A DNA stretch of 8,595 nucleotides from Thermotogae bacterium (lineage in GTDB: Bacteria; Thermotogota; Thermotogae; B3-G13): positions 1-8,595 of the forward strand of contig WFSK01000043.1 of assembly GCA_015486095.1 (NCBI GenBank), in the 5' to 3' direction. This document shows positions 7,202 through 8,595 of this stretch, in pieces (positions within the stretch are counted from its first letter, which is position 1; every line of letters begins with the position of its first letter). The position numbers and the translations under genes were made by a program. Below the pieces are notes generated by a model. It ran no database searches. It was not told the origin of the DNA and was given only the letters and a program-made list of their open reading frames with translations.

Positions 7202-7513
7202 CTAACTTTCTATCCCTAATTTCTTTTTAATATCTGGCTTCATCATATCGGGAGACCATGGAGGATCCCAAACCAATTGCACATTCACTTCGTTGACACC
7301 TTTCATCTCTTCCAAAACGTTTTGTGCATCTGCCACAATCATTCCTGCCAATGGACATCCCGGAACCGTCATGGTCATCTTCACAAACACGTTGTTATCA
7401 TCATCTACCTTTACATCGTAGACCAGTCCCAAACTGACTACATCTATACCTATCTCTGGATCAACAACACTACCGAGCTTTTCGTATACCATGTCCGCAG
7501 TTATCTTATCCAT
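7202..7513 (-). CDS. MIP18/DUF59 family protein (SufT/PaaD-like, Fe-S cluster assembly)
   Basis: This 103-residue cytosolic protein consists of one DUF59 domain. Visible signatures are the DPEIGIDVVSLGLVYDV block (18-34), TMTVPGCPLAG (47-57) with the conserved cysteine C53, and WDPPWSPDMM (82-91). The length equals that of small stand-alone members such as Thermotoga maritima TM0487. Relatives act in maturation of iron-sulfur proteins (SufT, eukaryotic MIP18) or in phenylacetate oxygenase assembly (PaaD). No suf or paa gene is nearby, so the general Fe-S role is the better guess. A possible link is that the radical SAM protein of this window needs such clusters, but the two genes are in different operons. 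The ATG at 7513 has AAGGAG (7520-7525) six bases upstream. It is the first gene of the unit with hppA and diverges from the LegB-like gene. Confidence 0.92.
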   Translation of the reverse strand: MDKITADMVYEKLGSVVDPEIGIDVVSLGLVYDVKVDDDNNVFVKMTMTVPGCPLAGMIVADAQNVLEEMKGVNEVNVQLVWDPPWSPDMMKPDIKKKLGIES

Positions 7514-7553
7514 ACGCTTCTCCTTTATAATTCAATACCCAACCTGATTATCA

Positions 7554-7582
7554 ATTTTCCCACAATTGCCCTTTTTTGTCAA
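7554..7582 (-). promoter_or_regulatory. Sigma-70-type promoter for the DUF59 gene
   Basis: A perfect -35 TTGACA (7577-7582, minus strand) is separated by 17 bases from GAAAAT (7554-7559), a four-of-six match to TATAAT. Transcription would begin near 7547, giving a leader of about 34 nt before the ATG at 7513. A better hexamer, GATAAT, lies a few bases further on but at a 24-base spacing, so it is less likely. Confidence 0.5.
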
Positions 7583-7665
7583 GAAAATCATGAATTTCAC
7601 TCCCACCAACCAAGTTGTTTAGCCAATGATCTAAATCCCTGTTGTCTGGGCATTACTTACTCGCA

Positions 7666-7674
7666 ATTATATCA
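7666..7674 (-). promoter_or_regulatory. Second, distal extended -10 promoter toward the DUF59 gene
   Basis: The minus strand reads TGATATAAT, identical to the element in front of rodA, with a perfect TATAAT at 7666-7671. The -35 region is poor. Transcripts from here would carry a leader of about 147 nt through the two tiny frames before the DUF59 start. It partly overlaps the palindrome at 7673-7682. Confidence 0.45.
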
Positions 7675-7682
7675 CAATTGTG
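7673..7682. repeat. Palindrome CACAATTGTG, possible operator
   Basis: This perfect 10-bp palindrome lies between the minus-strand -10 (7666-7671) and the plus-strand -35 (7685-7690). CACAATTG occurs again at 7561-7568, inside the spacer of the proximal DUF59 promoter. The position is right for a regulator acting on both directions; no candidate regulator gene is in view. A palindrome this short in AT-rich DNA could arise by chance. Confidence 0.35.
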
Positions 7683-7684
7683 CT

Positions 7685-7712
7685 TTGATAAAAGGATGAT
7701 CTTAAGGATAAT
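7685..7712 (+). promoter_or_regulatory. Sigma-70-type promoter for the LegB-like gene
   Basis: TTGATA (7685-7690) and GATAAT (7707-7712) each match the consensus hexamers at five of six positions, with a 16-base spacer. Transcription would begin near 7719, leaving a leader of about 84 nt before the GTG at 7803. I saw no better pair nearer to the gene. Confidence 0.5.
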
Positions 7713-7802
7713 AAGAATAATACGAATTGATATATATTGAAGATTTCTAAAACCTTCCTTGAGTGATAAGAGTTAAATATAAAGTGTTGGGAGAGTGAAA
7801 AG

Positions 7803-8595
7803 GTGAAAAGAATTTTGGTTACAGGTGCAGGAGGATTTATAGGCTCTCATTTGACAGAAGAATTGATAAATCGAGGATATGAAGTAAGGGCTTTCATCCG
7901 ATATAATTCTCGTAATAGTTGGGGATGGTTAGAAAATTCTTCATACACGGATAAAATAGAAGTATATACAGGGGATATTAGGGATTACGATAGCGTTTAC
8001 AATTCGTTAAAAGAAATAGATATGGTCTTTCATTTAGCAGCCCTTATTGGAATACCGTATTCTTATATATCTCCTTTGGCATACATAAAGACGAATGTAG
8101 AAGGAACTTACAACGTACTCCAAGCTGCTCGAGAATTGAAGATAAGAAAGGTAATTCATACTTCTACGAGTGAGGTCTATGGAACGGCTCAATTTGTTCC
8201 CATCACTGAAGAGCACCCTATTAACCCTCAATCTCCTTATTCTGCCACTAAAGCAGGAGCAGATTTCCTCGCATTATCCTTTTATCGTTCATTCGGCCTG
8301 CCAGTTGCCGTTATAAGGCCTTTCAATACCTACGGTCCGAGGCAATCTGCAAGGGCAATAATCCCCACGATCATCACTCAGATAGCAAGTGGTAAAAGAA
8401 AGGTAAAATTGGGTTCTTTATTTCCCACGAGAGATTTAACGTATGTAAAGGATACAGTTGAAGGATTCATAAGAGCAGCAGAGTCGGAAGAGAGTATAGG
8501 TAAAGTTATAAATATAGGGTCAAATTTTGAGATTTCTATCGGAGACTTGGCAGAGTTAATCGCGAAACTTATGAATGTAGAGATCGAAATAAAAA
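7803..8595 (+). CDS. legB: LegB-like NAD-dependent nucleotide-sugar 4,6-dehydratase (C-terminus cut off by the window edge)
   Basis: I translated 264 codons, open to the right edge. The N-terminal Rossmann fold begins MKRILVTGAGGFIGSH, with the dinucleotide motif G8xxG11xxG14. HTSTSEVYG (119-127) supplies the T122/S123/E124 positions used for dehydration, and Y146xxxK150 (YSATK) is the catalytic pair of extended short-chain dehydrogenases. IRPFNTYGPRQSARA (171-185) and PTRDLTYVKDTV are typical of sugar dehydratases. The YNSRNSWGWLE wording (34-44) and TEEHPINPQSPYS resemble LegB, which converts a nucleotide-linked GlcNAc to its 4-keto-6-deoxy form as the first step to legionaminic acid. The nucleotide (UDP or GDP) cannot be told here. 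The start is GTG at 7803 with GGGAG (7789-7793) nine bases upstream. It probably opens a surface-glycan or flagellin-sugar locus that continues past the edge. A different 4,6-dehydratase of the same family remains possible. Confidence 0.85.
   Translation, partial: MKRILVTGAGGFIGSHLTEELINRGYEVRAFIRYNSRNSWGWLENSSYTDKIEVYTGDIRDYDSVYNSLKEIDMVFHLAALIGIPYSYISPLAYIKTNVEGTYNVLQAARELKIRKVIHTSTSEVYGTAQFVPITEEHPINPQSPYSATKAGADFLALSFYRSFGLPVAVIRPFNTYGPRQSARAIIPTIITQIASGKRKVKLGSLFPTRDLTYVKDTVEGFIRAAESEESIGKVINIGSNFEISIGDLAELIAKLMNVEIEIK

Larger units (their letters stand above)
7514..7802. other. 289-bp divergent intergenic region
   Basis: This AT-rich region separates the DUF59 gene (minus) from the LegB-like gene (plus). 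It holds two minus-strand promoter-like elements, one plus-strand promoter, a 10-bp palindrome, and two tiny minus-strand frames: 18 codons at 7597-7653 (MPRQQGFRSLAKQLGWWE) and 19 codons at 7532-7591 (MIFLTKKGNCGKIDNQVGY). The second has GGGAG eight bases before its ATG. A third, startless frame is open for 33 codons over the same stretch. I recognise none of these peptides and do not call them genes. No tRNA, known riboswitch or strong terminator is apparent. Confidence 0.6.

Noticed and set aside
7277..7699. Plus-strand open frame of 140 codons
   Set aside because: It crosses the antisense of the DUF59 gene and its promoter region; it lacks an SD and looks like a shadow frame.
7514..7802. 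tRNA or known riboswitch in the divergent intergenic region
   Set aside because: I found no cloverleaf arms or GTTCGA-type T loop and no recognisable aptamer core; the inverted repeats are only 3-5 bp apart from the palindrome.

Overview
The window is ordinary bacterial chromosome with moderately low GC. Five genes form a compact minus-strand operon, two more minus-strand genes lie upstream of it, and one plus-strand gene diverges at the right end. Many start codons are GTG or possibly TTG, and Shine-Dalgarno (SD) sites are AAGGAG/GGAGG-like. RodA shows a peptidoglycan-making bacterium. A membrane pyrophosphatase with Na+-type residues fits an anaerobic, energy-limited and perhaps thermophilic lineage. 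I cannot name the phylum; a little-studied candidate phylum is a guess. I see no rRNA, tRNA, CRISPR array, transposon or phage gene.

Left block (1-4830, minus strand, read right to left): rodA (cell-wall glycosyltransferase), then a B12-binding-like radical SAM protein (TIGR03960 type), then its usual partner, a radical SAM-linked DUF2344 protein, then a stand-alone CheY-like receiver, then a GAF/SpoIIE-type protein phosphatase cut by the left edge. All four junctions overlap (about 71 or 8, 4, 4 and 14 nt), so the five genes look like one translationally coupled operon. It probably starts from an extended -10 promoter at 4853-4861. The receiver and phosphatase make a plausible signalling pair; their link to the radical SAM pair and to RodA is not explained by known biology.

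Middle block (4890-7513, minus strand): a small MIP18/DUF59 Fe-S assembly protein, then hppA, a K+-dependent and probably Na+-pumping pyrophosphatase, ended by a 13-bp hairpin. A stem-loop lies just upstream of the hppA start codon, and a strong SD with no start codon of its own lies before it.

Right end (7514-8595): a 289-bp divergent intergenic region with back-to-back promoter-like elements around a 10-bp palindrome and two tiny open frames. It leads to a plus-strand GTG-start gene for a LegB-like nucleotide-sugar 4,6-dehydratase, cut by the right edge and probably the first gene of a surface-sugar locus.

I found no clear undescribed system. The most worthwhile leads are the coupled radical SAM/receiver/phosphatase operon and the structured leaders of hppA and of the DUF59 gene.
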